DNA of 64,000 bases from positions 62,001 through 126,000 of the forward strand of contig NZ_BMSG01000008.1 in the NCBI RefSeq assembly GCF_014649035.1, in the 5' to 3' direction. Both the position numbers and the translations under genes were made by a program. The notes beneath the pieces are model-generated. The model saw only the letters and a program-made list of their open reading frames with translations. It was not told the origin of the DNA and ran no database searches. How positions within the stretch are numbered: position 1 is the first letter of the stretch; every line of letters begins with the position of its first letter. The stretch is from Streptomyces sindenensis (GTDB lineage Bacteria > Actinomycetota > Actinomycetes > Streptomycetales > Streptomycetaceae). Positions 56,321 to 64,000 of the stretch are shown one piece after another.

Positions 56321-56660
56321 CGAGGTATGTCTCCTGCTCGCTAGTCGCGCTTTTCCAGGAGGCCGACCGTGGCGGCCCCCCTGCCCTGAACCGCGACGAT
56401 TGTCCCACGCCGAGCACCGACCCCGCGCTTTCGGCCGGGCCGGGGCGGGCACCCGTGGGGAGGGGAGCCCGGAAGACGGGGCCGGTGGCCGTCGCCCGCC
56501 GGTGACCTCCGGCGGGCGATATAGCGGCCCCCGCAGGTATCGTCAAGAGGCAATGCAGGCCAATGCCGCATCCGGCGGAGCACCGGGCGGGCACGGGGGC
56601 AGCACCGCACGTCCGGACGCCCCGCGGGTCGCGGCACCGAACATGGACGGGAGAGCACGC
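56321..56660. promoter_or_regulatory. pfkA-pta divergent region
   Basis: A 340-base gap with no gene. A perfect 11-bp inverted repeat TCGCCCGCCGG-6-CCGGCGGGCGA (56492-56519) is followed directly by TATAGC. An in-frame ATG at 56553 behind AAGAGG could give a longer Pta, but the codons from there to 56660 are poorly biased and conserved sequence begins only at 56661. Confidence 0.45.
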
Positions 56661-58742
56661 GTGGCGCGGAGCGTGTACGTGACCGGGATCGACCGGGGGG
56701 ACGGCCGGCAGGTCGTCGAGCTGGGAGTCATGGAGCTTCTGACGCGTCAGGTGGACCGGGTCGGGGTCTTCCGCCCGCTGGTCCACGACGGCCCCGACCG
56801 GCTCTACGAGCTGCTGCGGGCCCGCTACCGGCTCTCCCAGAGCCCGGCCACCGTCTACGGCCTGGACTACCACGAGGCCTCCACCGTGCAGGCGGAGAAG
56901 GGCACCGACGAGCTGGTCTCGCGGCTCGTCGACCGGTTCCACCGGGTGGCCAGGGAGTACGAGGCGGTCCTCGTGCTGGGCAGCGACTTCGCGGCCACCC
57001 AGCTCCCCGACGAGCTGGCGCTGAACGCCCGGCTGGCCAACGAGTTCGGGGCCTCCGTCATCGCGGTGGTCGGCGGCAAGGGGCAGACCGCGGAGTCCGT
57101 GCGCGCCGAGACCCGCAACGCCTACCGCGCCTACGCCGGTCTCGGCTGCGACGTGCTCGCCATGGTGGTGAACCGGGTCGCCGCCGGGGACCGCGCGACG
57201 ATAGCGGAGCGGCTCGCGGCCCGGCTGCCCGTCCCCGTCTCCGTCCTGCCGGACGACCCGGCGCTCTCGGCCCCGACGGTCGCGCAGATCACCGCGGCGC
57301 TGAACGGCACGGTGCTGCTCGGCGACGATTCGGGGCTGGCCCGTGACGCGCTGGACTTCGTCTTCGGCGGGGCGATGCTGCCGAACCTGCTGAAGGCGCT
57401 GACGCCCGGCTGCGTGGTGGTCACCCCCGGGGACCGGGCGGATCTGGTGGTCGGCTCGCTGGCCGCGCACAGCGCGGGCACCCCGCCCATCGCGGGCGTG
57501 CTGCTGACCCTGGACGAGCGGCCCGGCGAGGAGATACTCACGCTGGCCGCCCGGCTCGCACCGGGGACCCCGGTCGTGTCGGTGGCCGGCGGCTCCTTCC
57601 CCACCGCCGCCGAACTCTTCACCCTCGAAGGGAAGTTGAACGCGGCGACCCCGCGCAAGGCGGAGACCGCCCTCGGCCTGTTCGAGCGTCACGTGGACAC
57701 GGCGGCGCTGCTCGACCGGATCTCGGTGGCCCGCAGCGCCCGGGTCACGCCGATGATGTTCGAGCACGAGCTGCTGGAGCAGGCGCGTTCCGACCGCAAG
57801 CGCGTGGTGCTGCCGGAGGGCACCGAGGAGCGGGTGCTGCGCGCGGCCGATGTGCTGCTGCGCCGGGACGTCTGCGACCTCACGCTCCTCGGCGATGTGG
57901 ACGTCATCCGCAAGAAGGCCGCCGACCTCGGCTTCGACCTCGCCGGGACCCAGCTGATCGACCCGCACACCTCGGAGCTGCGGCAGACCTTCGCCGAGCG
58001 GTACGCGCACCTGCGCGCGCACCGGGGAGTGACGGTGGAGCTGGCGTACGACGTGGTGGCGGACGTGAACTACTTCGGCACGCTGATGGTGCAGGAGGGG
58101 CTGGCCGACGGGATGGTGTCCGGGTCGGTGCACTCCACGGCGGCGACGATCCGCCCGGCGTTCGAGATCATCAAGACGAAGCCGGACGCGTCGATCGTCT
58201 CCTCCGTCTTCTTCATGTGCCTGGCCGACAAGGTCCTCGTGTACGGCGACTGCGCGGTCAACCCGGACCCGGACGCCGAGCAGCTCGCGGACATCGCGGT
58301 GCAGTCGGCGGTGACGGCGGCCCGCTTCGGCGTGGAGCCGCGCGTGGCGATGCTGTCGTACTCCACCGGGACCTCGGGCTCCGGCGCGGACGTGGACAAG
58401 GTGCGTGAGGCGACCGAGCGGGTGCGGGCGGAACGGCCCGAGCTGCGGGTGGAGGGGCCGATCCAGTACGACGCGGCGGTCGAGCCGTCCGTCGCGGCGA
58501 CGAAGCTGCCGGATTCGGAGGTGGCCGGACAGGCGACCGTACTGATCTTCCCGGACCTGAACACCGGCAACAACACCTACAAGGCCGTGCAGCGGTCGGC
58601 GGGCGCCGTGGCGGTCGGCCCGGTGCTCCAGGGCCTGCGCAAGCCCGTCAACGACCTCTCGCGCGGCGCGCTCGTCCAGGACATCGTCAACACGGTGGCG
58701 ATCACGGCGATCCAGGCGCAGAGCGAGGAGCGCCCCGCATGA
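56661..58742 (+). CDS. pta: Phosphate acetyltransferase (long, two-domain Pta)
   Basis: A 693-residue Pta. An N-terminal BioD-like P-loop domain and DRTGG domain (SVYVTGIDRGDGRQVVELG to about residue 360) precede the catalytic PTA_PTB domain (starting VTPMMFEHELLEQARSDRKR, with VSGSVHSTAATIRPAFEIIK and LSYSTGTSGSGADVDKV). It interconverts acetyl-CoA and acetyl phosphate. GTG 56661 (VARSVYVTGID) lies behind GGGAGAG and starts where conservation begins; ATG 56553 is an alternative. It overlaps ackA by ATGA, so the Pta-AckA acetate pathway is one operon. Confidence 0.92.
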   Translation: MARSVYVTGIDRGDGRQVVELGVMELLTRQVDRVGVFRPLVHDGPDRLYELLRARYRLSQSPATVYGLDYHEASTVQAEKGTDELVSRLVDRFHRVAREYEAVLVLGSDFAATQLPDELALNARLANEFGASVIAVVGGKGQTAESVRAETRNAYRAYAGLGCDVLAMVVNRVAAGDRATIAERLAARLPVPVSVLPDDPALSAPTVAQITAALNGTVLLGDDSGLARDALDFVFGGAMLPNLLKALTPGCVVVTPGDRADLVVGSLAAHSAGTPPIAGVLLTLDERPGEEILTLAARLAPGTPVVSVAGGSFPTAAELFTLEGKLNAATPRKAETALGLFERHVDTAALLDRISVARSARVTPMMFEHELLEQARSDRKRVVLPEGTEERVLRAADVLLRRDVCDLTLLGDVDVIRKKAADLGFDLAGTQLIDPHTSELRQTFAERYAHLRAHRGVTVELAYDVVADVNYFGTLMVQEGLADGMVSGSVHSTAATIRPAFEIIKTKPDASIVSSVFFMCLADKVLVYGDCAVNPDPDAEQLADIAVQSAVTAARFGVEPRVAMLSYSTGTSGSGADVDKVREATERVRAERPELRVEGPIQYDAAVEPSVAATKLPDSEVAGQATVLIFPDLNTGNNTYKAVQRSAGAVAVGPVLQGLRKPVNDLSRGALVQDIVNTVAITAIQAQSEERPA

Positions 58743-60037
58743 CGACGCCCCCTGTCCCCGCCCCCTCCCCCGATCACGAAAGCACGGCAGCCCCTGTGGA
58801 ACCGCACCGCGTCCTCGTCCTCAACTCCGGCTCCTCGTCGGTGAAGTACCAGCTGCTCGACATGCGGGACCGCGCGCGGCTCGCCTCGGGTCTGGTGGAG
58901 CGGATCGGCGAGGAGACCTCGCGCCTGGCGCACACGCCGCTGACCGGCGGCGGCGCCGAGCCCCGGGAGCGTACGGGCCGGATCGCGGACCACGACGAGG
59001 CGCTGAAGGCGGCGGCCGAGGAGCTGGCGGCGGACGGGCTCGGCCTGGACTCCCCCGAACTGGCCGCGATCGGGCACCGGGTGGTGCACGGCGGGCTGCG
59101 GTTCAGCGCGCCGACGGTGATCACCGACGAGGTGCTGAAGGAGATCGAGCGGCTCGTGCCGGTCGCCCCGCTGCACAACCCGGCGAACATCACCGGCATC
59201 CGCACCGCGCAGGCGCTGCGGCCGGACCTGCCGCAGGTGGCGGTGTTCGACACGGCGTTCCACACGACGATGCCGGAGGCGGCCGCGCGGTACGCGATCG
59301 ACGTGGAGACCGCCGACGCGCACCGGATCCGCCGCTACGGCTTCCACGGCACCTCGCACGCGTACGTCTCGCGGAAGACGGCCGAGCTGCTGGGGAAGAC
59401 CCCCGAGGAGGTGAACGTGATCGTGCTGCACCTGGGCAACGGGGCGTCGGCCTCGGCGGTCGCGGGCGGGCGGTGCGTGGAGACCTCGATGGGGCTGACG
59501 CCTTTGGAAGGGCTCGTGATGGGTACGCGCTCCGGGGACATCGATCCGGCGGTCACCTTCCACCTGAAGCGGGTGGCGGGGATGTCCGCCGACGAGATCG
59601 ACGTGCTGCTGAACAAGAGGAGCGGTCTGGCCGGCCTGTGCGGCGACAACGACATGCGGGTGATCCGCCGCCGGATCGACGAGGGCGACGAGCGGGCGGC
59701 GCTGGCCTTCGACATCTACATCCACCGGCTGAAGAAGTACATCGGCGCCTACACGGCGGTGCTCGGGCGGGTGGACGCGGTGGCGTTCACGGCGGGGGTC
59801 GGGGAGAACGCGGCCCCGGTGCGGGAAGCTGCCATCGCGGGCCTGGAGGAGCTGGGCATGGCGGTCGACGCCTCGCTCAACGCCGTACGGTCCGGTCAGC
59901 CGCGGTTGATCTCGCCGGAATACGCCCGGGTGGCGGTCGCCGTGGTGCCGACGGACGAGGAGCTGGAGATCGCCGAGCAGACGTTCGCGCTGGTCAGCCG
60001 GGGTGACGCCGTCAGCCCGGCGCAGAGCGACAACTGA
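58739..60037 (+). CDS. ackA: Acetate kinase
   Basis: A 432-residue acetate kinase, slightly longer than usual because of about 20 disordered N-terminal residues. Motifs are VLNSGSSSVKYQLLD (N-terminal phosphate loop), GHRVVHGGLRF, FDTAFHTTMP, RRYGFHGTSHAYV (catalytic His and Arg region), LHLGNGASA and GVGENAAPVR. It converts acetyl phosphate and ADP to acetate and ATP, completing overflow metabolism with Pta and allowing acetate re-use. ATG 58739 overlaps the pta stop. pyk follows after 74 bases that contain a palindrome. Confidence 0.95.
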   Translation: MTTPPVPAPSPDHESTAAPVEPHRVLVLNSGSSSVKYQLLDMRDRARLASGLVERIGEETSRLAHTPLTGGGAEPRERTGRIADHDEALKAAAEELAADGLGLDSPELAAIGHRVVHGGLRFSAPTVITDEVLKEIERLVPVAPLHNPANITGIRTAQALRPDLPQVAVFDTAFHTTMPEAAARYAIDVETADAHRIRRYGFHGTSHAYVSRKTAELLGKTPEEVNVIVLHLGNGASASAVAGGRCVETSMGLTPLEGLVMGTRSGDIDPAVTFHLKRVAGMSADEIDVLLNKRSGLAGLCGDNDMRVIRRRIDEGDERAALAFDIYIHRLKKYIGAYTAVLGRVDAVAFTAGVGENAAPVREAAIAGLEELGMAVDASLNAVRSGQPRLISPEYARVAVAVVPTDEELEIAEQTFALVSRGDAVSPAQSDN

Positions 60038-60070
60038 GCACCCCCGCGCCCCTTTGTATCTTCCACCAGA

Positions 60071-60082
60071 CGGAATATTCCG
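60071..60082. promoter_or_regulatory. Palindrome in pyk leader region
   Basis: A perfect 12-base palindrome, CGGAATATTCCG, 29 bases before pyk in an AT-rich gap between ackA and pyk. Candidate operator or part of a pyk promoter. Confidence 0.45.
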
Positions 60083-60111
60083 CAGCGAAACAAACCGATA
60101 GGATCCGCCTC

Positions 60112-61539
60112 ATGCGCCGTTCCAAAATCGTCTGTACCCTCGGTCCCGCCGTCGACTCGCACGAGCAGCTCGTCGCTCTGATCGAGGCCGGCATGAGCGT
60201 GGCCCGTTTCAACTTCAGCCACGGCTCCCACGAGGAACACCAGGGCCGTTACGACCGTGTCCGCCAGGCGGCCGCCGAGACCGGCCGCGCGGTGGGCGTG
60301 CTCGCCGACCTCCAGGGCCCCAAGATCCGGCTGGCGAAGTTCGCCGAGGGCCCGGTCGAGCTGGTCCGCGGGGACGAGTTCACCATCACCTCCGAGGACG
60401 TCCCGGGCGACAAGTCGATCTGCGGCACGACCTACAAGGGTCTGCCCGGCGATGTCGTCAAGGGCGACCCGATCCTGATCAACGACGGCAACGTCGAGCT
60501 GAAGGTCGTCGCGGTCGAGGGCCCCCGGGTGAAGACCATCGTCATCGAGGGCGGTGTCATCTCCGACCACAAGGGCATCAACCTGCCCGGTGCGGCGGTC
60601 AACGTCCCGGCCCTGTCCGAGAAGGACGTCGAGGACCTGCGCTTCGCCCTGCGGATGGGCTGCGACCTGGTCGCCCTCTCCTTCGTCCGGGACGCGAACG
60701 ACGTCAAGGACGTGCACAAGGTGATGGACGAGGAGGGCCGCCGGGTCCCCGTCATCGCCAAGGTGGAGAAGCCGCAGGCGGTCGAGCACATGGAGGGCGT
60801 CGTCATGGCGTTCGACGGTGTGATGGTGGCCCGTGGCGACCTGGCCGTCGAATACCCGCTGGAGAAGGTCCCGATGGTGCAGAAGCGCCTGGTGGAGCTG
60901 TGCCGGCGCAACGCCAAGCCGGTGATCGTGGCGACCCAGATGATGGAGTCGATGATCACCAACTCGCGGCCGACCCGCGCCGAGGCGTCCGACGTCGCCA
61001 ACGCGATCCTGGACGGCGCGGACGCGGTCATGCTCTCGGCCGAGTCGTCGGTGGGCGCGTACCCGATCGAGACGGTCAAGACGATGTCGAAGATCGTCTG
61101 CGCCGCCGAGGAGGAGCTGCTCTCCAAGGGCCTCCAGCCGCTGGTCCAGGGCAAGAAGCCCCGTACGCAGGGCGGTTCGGTGGCCCGCGCCGCCTGCGAG
61201 ATCGCGGACTTCCTCAACGGCAAGGCCCTGGTCGCCTTCACCCAGTCCGGCGACACCGCCCGCCGCCTCTCCCGCTACCGCGTGGCCCAGCCGATCCTGG
61301 CCTTCACCACGGACGAGAACACCCGCAACCAGCTCGCCCTGAGCTGGGGCGTCGAGTCCTACGTCGTCCCGCACGTGGACAACACCGACGCGATGGTCGA
61401 CCTGGTCGACGCGGAGCTGCTCAAGCTGAACCGCTACAGCGACGGCGACACGATGGTCATCACCGCCGGCTCGCCCCCCGGCATCCCCGGCACCACCAAC
61501 ATGGTCCGGGTGCACCACCTGGGCGGCGGCGAGGGCTAG
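60112..61539 (+). CDS. pyk: Pyruvate kinase
   Basis: A 475-residue pyruvate kinase, the normal bacterial length. Motifs are KIVCTLGPAVDSHE at the start, ARFNFSHGSHEEHQ (ADP/PEP contacts), ILINDGNVELKV, VIAKVEKPQAVEHM (catalytic lysine region), MVARGDLAVEYPLE and MLSAESSVGAYPIE. It converts phosphoenolpyruvate and ADP to pyruvate and ATP. ATG 60112 follows AGGATCC. With pfkA and pta-ackA next door, this locus groups lower glycolysis with acetate overflow. It ends at the longest hairpin in the window. Confidence 0.95.
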   Translation: MRRSKIVCTLGPAVDSHEQLVALIEAGMSVARFNFSHGSHEEHQGRYDRVRQAAAETGRAVGVLADLQGPKIRLAKFAEGPVELVRGDEFTITSEDVPGDKSICGTTYKGLPGDVVKGDPILINDGNVELKVVAVEGPRVKTIVIEGGVISDHKGINLPGAAVNVPALSEKDVEDLRFALRMGCDLVALSFVRDANDVKDVHKVMDEEGRRVPVIAKVEKPQAVEHMEGVVMAFDGVMVARGDLAVEYPLEKVPMVQKRLVELCRRNAKPVIVATQMMESMITNSRPTRAEASDVANAILDGADAVMLSAESSVGAYPIETVKTMSKIVCAAEEELLSKGLQPLVQGKKPRTQGGSVARAACEIADFLNGKALVAFTQSGDTARRLSRYRVAQPILAFTTDENTRNQLALSWGVESYVVPHVDNTDAMVDLVDAELLKLNRYSDGDTMVITAGSPPGIPGTTNMVRVHHLGGGEG

Positions 61540-61555
61540 CCCCACCGCTGGACCG

Positions 61556-61603
61556 GCCCGAGGGGCGGCGTTCCGGAGCGATCCGGAACGCCGCCCCTCG
61601 GGC
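61556..61603. terminator. 22-bp hairpin terminator after pyk
   Basis: A perfect 22-bp stem (61556-61577 with 61582-61603) with the GNRA-type loop GCGA, followed by GTTTC. It lies between convergent pyk (stop 61539) and the membrane protein gene (stop 61607), so it is probably bidirectional. Confidence 0.9.
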
Positions 61604-61606
61604 GTT

Positions 61607-62467
61607 TCAGGGCGTACGGGCGAAGTCGCCGCCGACCTCGTACGCCGTCCCGTCGGCCGTCCGCGCCGTGGCCCGGTACGTGTCCGGTCCGGCGTCGCGG
61701 CCGCCCGGGGCGTGGTCGTACTGCCCGGCGAAGACATGCGTCCCGGCCGGGACCGTGCGGCCCGCCCTGAGCGTCCAGCGGTGGACGAGGACGCCGTCCC
61801 GCTCGTGCACAGAGAGGTCGAAGTCCCCGCCCGGCCGGGTCTGCCAGGTCCCGGTGGGGCGGACGCCGCCGTTCTGCGCCACGAACAGCTCCACCGTGAG
61901 CGCGGTGAGCGGCTCCCGGGACTTGAGTGTGACCTCGCTCTGGGCCCAGTCCGGGTTGTCCTCGGGGGCGATGGAGCCGTCCGCCCAGAGGGGCCCGTCG
62001 GTGGTGGAGAGGGCTGTGCCGCCGGGTGCGGGCGGACGTTCCCCCTCGTCGGTCCGGCGGGCGGGAGGGGTACTGCCGCCGGCCGACGGGGTGGCCGTCG
62101 GCGCGGCCGGGGCCTCGGGGGTGCCGGCCGGGGCCGGGGGCGCCGGTGGCGACGTGGTGGGGGCGGAGGGCCGGGGCGCCGGGACCGTGGGCGTCTGTCC
62201 GGGCGGGCGTTCCTCCTCCCGGACGACGGACGAGCCCGGTACGCCGTCGGACCCCCGGACCACCGGGACCGCGGCGAAACCGCCGATCACACACGCCCCG
62301 GCGGCGGCGAACCCGGCGAGGGCCGCCCATGGCCGGGCGAACCGGGTCCGGCGGGCGGGGGCGCCCCGGGTCTCCGGGCGGGCCCGCCCGATCCGGGCGA
62401 GCATCCGGTCCCGGTCCGGCCGGTGCGAGCGGGCCGCCTCCCGCAACTCCTCGCGCAGGTCGCTCAT
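61607..62467 (-). CDS. Membrane protein, putative regulator of the adjacent sigma factor
   Basis: A 286-residue protein. A cytoplasmic N-terminus (MSDLREELREAARSHRPDRDRML) precedes one transmembrane helix (about 48-68), a Pro/Ala/Thr-rich linker (about 85-150) and a beta-rich extracytoplasmic domain ending YEVGGDFARTP. No HxxxCxxC zinc anti-sigma motif is present. The ATGA overlap with the upstream sigma factor gene makes it the probable partner of that sigma factor, possibly an anti-sigma of unusual type. The family is not otherwise recognised. Confidence 0.7.
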   Translation of the reverse strand: MSDLREELREAARSHRPDRDRMLARIGRARPETRGAPARRTRFARPWAALAGFAAAGACVIGGFAAVPVVRGSDGVPGSSVVREEERPPGQTPTVPAPRPSAPTTSPPAPPAPAGTPEAPAAPTATPSAGGSTPPARRTDEGERPPAPGGTALSTTDGPLWADGSIAPEDNPDWAQSEVTLKSREPLTALTVELFVAQNGGVRPTGTWQTRPGGDFDLSVHERDGVLVHRWTLRAGRTVPAGTHVFAGQYDHAPGGRDAGPDTYRATARTADGTAYEVGGDFARTP

Positions 62468-62988
62468 CGTTCTCCCCTTCCCGCGAGTTCGAGCGAGGTC
62501 CGCCCGTCCAGCAGCCGTTCCAGCTCCGCCATCCCCCTGGAGGTCTGGCTCTTCACCGTGCCGACGGAGATCCCGAGGGCCAGGGCGGTGTCCTTCTCCG
62601 ACAGGTCGAAGGCGTGCCGCAGCACCACACAGGCCCGCTTGCGGAAGGGCAGCCTCGCGAGCGCCTGCCGCACATCGAGGACCGCCGCCAGGTCCGGGCC
62701 CTCCGTCCGGTCGCCGCGCCGGGACCAGAAGAGCGCGATGCGGTGACGTTCGCGGACGGCCGCGCGGGCCCGGCCGCGGGCCATGTTGGCGACGACCCCA
62801 CGGGCGTACGCCACCGGATGCTCGGCCGCGCGGACCCGGTCCCAGCGGTCCCAGAGCGCCACCAGCGCGTCCGCCGCCAGGTCGTCGGCGGCGGCCGCCT
62901 CGCCCGTCAGCAGGTGGGCGAGGCGGGCCAGTTCGGCGTGGTGGCGGTCGAAGAAGTCATGGAACTCCGCGGAAGCGTCGTCAGCCAT
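62464..62988 (-). CDS. ECF sigma factor (SigE-type family)
   Basis: A 174-residue group 4 sigma factor with region 2 (FFDRHHAELARLAHLLTGEA, then DDLAADALVALWDRWDRV) and region 4 (LPFRKRACVVLRHAFDLSEKDTALALGISVGTVKS). It lacks sigma regions 1 and 3. It should direct transcription of a small regulon after release by its membrane partner, encoded downstream with an ATGA overlap. The ATG at 62988 begins MADDASAEF. The pectate-lyase gene upstream ends 36 bases before it on the same strand, so all three may be co-transcribed. Confidence 0.88.
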   Translation of the reverse strand: MADDASAEFHDFFDRHHAELARLAHLLTGEAAAADDLAADALVALWDRWDRVRAAEHPVAYARGVVANMARGRARAAVRERHRIALFWSRRGDRTEGPDLAAVLDVRQALARLPFRKRACVVLRHAFDLSEKDTALALGISVGTVKSQTSRGMAELERLLDGRTSLELAGRGER

Positions 62989-63024
62989 GCCCTGAACCCC
63001 TCACTCGTACGTACGACCCACCGG

Positions 63025-64000
63025 CTACTTCATCTCCGCGCCGATGTCCGGGGTGCCGGTGGCCAGGAAGGTGGTGGCGGGGAGCGAGCCGTCCGCCCGG
63101 CGGGGCCCGTACGCGCCGGCGGGATCGGTGTTCCGGAGGCCGGCGGGGCGCGCCACGCCCGGGTCCCAGGTGTTGGCGGCCGAGACCACCCGCGGGGAGA
63201 GCTTGGCCGCGCCGGTCGCGTTGTCCAGGGCGAGGTTGCGGGAGAGGCGGGAGGGCGAGGTGGCGAAGTAGTAGCCGGAGGCGCCGTTGGCGTAGGCGGT
63301 GTTGCGGTGCAGCCGCAGGGCGCCCGGGTTGCTGTTCTCCGTGAAGCCGTGCTTGCTGTTGTCCCAGGCGGCGTTGCCGGTGACGACGTGCGCGGCGCTC
63401 GCCCCGCCGCCGCCGAGCTTGAAGCCGTTGCCGTTGCCCTCGAAGGCGGGGTCCTTCCAGCGGTTCACCCCGTTCCCGTACGCCCAGCTGCGTTCGATCC
63501 GCACGGGGCTCGCCCACTGCCAGAGGTCCACCCCGTCGTCGGCGTTGTTGTAGAGCCGCGCGCCGACGACCCGGTTGCCGGTGCCGGAGCCGAACTTGAT
63601 GGCGAGGCCGTCGGCGTTCTGCCCGTGGTTCCCGGCGTCGTAGTTGCCGTACGAGTCCAGGTTCTCGATCAGGTTGTCCCTCGTCCCCTCCCCGCGCAGG
63701 GTGAAGCCGGAGTCGCCGTTGCCGTGGGTGGTGAGGTTGCGGAAGATGCCGCCGACCGACGAGGTCACGACGACCCCGTGGGCACGCGAGTTGCGGAACG
63801 TCAGGCCGGACAGCGTCCAGTGGTCGCCGCCTATCGCGACCAGCCACTCCCCCGCGGGCAGCTTCGCCCCGTCGACGACCGGCTTCTCCGACCCGTGGGC
63901 GGTGACGGTGATCCGGCGCTGCGCGGTCCCGTCGGCCTGGCTCTTGAGGGTCTTGGCCGGGTGGTACGTACCGCCGCGCAGCTGGATGGTGGTGCCGGGG
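63025..64000 (-). CDS. PL9-type pectate lyase (right-handed beta-helix), 5'-truncated
   Basis: About 325 C-terminal residues; the N-terminus lies beyond the window edge, and the frame is open to base 63999. The parallel beta-helix repeats carry the Ca2+ site of family PL9: Asp in NADGLAIKFGSGTGN and Asp-Asp-x-x-Asp in NNADDGVDLW. The catalytic lysine is in GNGFKLGGGG. All residues needed for beta-elimination of pectate appear present. It is presumably secreted. Association with a downstream sigma factor operon (36 bases) is unusual. Confidence 0.82.
   Translation of the reverse strand, partial: PGTTIQLRGGTYHPAKTLKSQADGTAQRRITVTAHGSEKPVVDGAKLPAGEWLVAIGGDHWTLSGLTFRNSRAHGVVVTSSVGGIFRNLTTHGNGDSGFTLRGEGTRDNLIENLDSYGNYDAGNHGQNADGLAIKFGSGTGNRVVGARLYNNADDGVDLWQWASPVRIERSWAYGNGVNRWKDPAFEGNGNGFKLGGGGASAAHVVTGNAAWDNSKHGFTENSNPGALRLHRNTAYANGASGYYFATSPSRLSRNLALDNATGAAKLSPRVVSAANTWDPGVARPAGLRNTDPAGAYGPRRADGSLPATTFLATGTPDIGAEMK

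Noticed and set aside
56553..56660. Longer Pta N-terminus from ATG 56553
   Set aside because: Codon third positions are poorly biased and Pta conservation begins at the GTG at 56661, which has its own GGGAGAG site.

Overview
The window is a contiguous piece of a high-GC actinobacterial chromosome, almost certainly Streptomyces. Third codon positions are nearly always G or C, starts are a mix of ATG and GTG, genes overlap by ATGA/GTGA, TTA codons are very rare, and the content (GlgE pathway, LAXTG surface protein, YkuD lipoproteins, contractile injection system, sesquiterpene synthase) is typical of the genus. The terpene synthase matches my memory of S. griseus caryolan-1-ol synthase, so a relative of the S. 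griseus clade is likely. Names come from motifs and memory of families; no database search was run.

Layout. 1-7569: the 3' part of a phage-tail-like contractile injection system (CIS) operon, with tube protein (cut by the window edge), LysM adaptor, VgrG-type spike, PAAR tip, gp25-like and gpJ-like baseplate proteins, a gpI-like tail protein, and a membrane-anchored double zinc-ribbon protein. 7922-8929: sesquiterpene synthase gcoA with a TTA codon near its start. 9142-17272: secreted PGRP amidase, carboxylesterase, CopD-like membrane protein, EF-hand protein, divergent polysaccharide deacetylase, RsbW-like ATP-binding protein, enoyl-CoA hydratase. 17373-20097: two tandem L,D-transpeptidase lipoproteins. 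20251-22542: glgX. 22558-26326: an ABC transporter plus two-component system operon, divergent from a heterodimeric ABC exporter (26513-30258). 30380-33074: lipid kinase, PAP2 phosphatase, nucleotidyltransferase. 33571-35616: secreted M4 metalloprotease.

35681-46915 is a storage-carbohydrate block. glgP on the minus strand diverges from glgE-treS-pep2-glgB on the plus strand. Together they interconvert trehalose, maltose-1-phosphate and branched alpha-glucan: TreS makes maltose from trehalose, Pep2 phosphorylates it, GlgE polymerises it, GlgB branches it, GlgP phosphorolyses it, and GlgX 13 kb away can trim branches. 46998-50129: imine-reductase-like enzyme, MerR-thioredoxin pair, LAXTG surface protein. 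50442-54359: dctA dicarboxylate carrier divergent from a CitA/DcuS-type two-component system. 54541-61539: XRE regulator, pfkA, pta-ackA, pyk (glycolysis and acetate overflow). 61607-64000: sigma factor with putative membrane partner and a truncated PL9-type pectate lyase.

Most transcription units end in long perfect GC hairpins without a U-tract. I saw no tRNA, rRNA, CRISPR array, insertion sequence or attachment site. The most unusual features are the CIS membrane protein, the concordantly degenerate ABC exporter site, in-frame TTA codons in a terpene synthase and an anti-sigma-like gene, a MerR-thioredoxin unit with a predicted leaderless promoter, a five-unit minisatellite, and several operator-like repeats.
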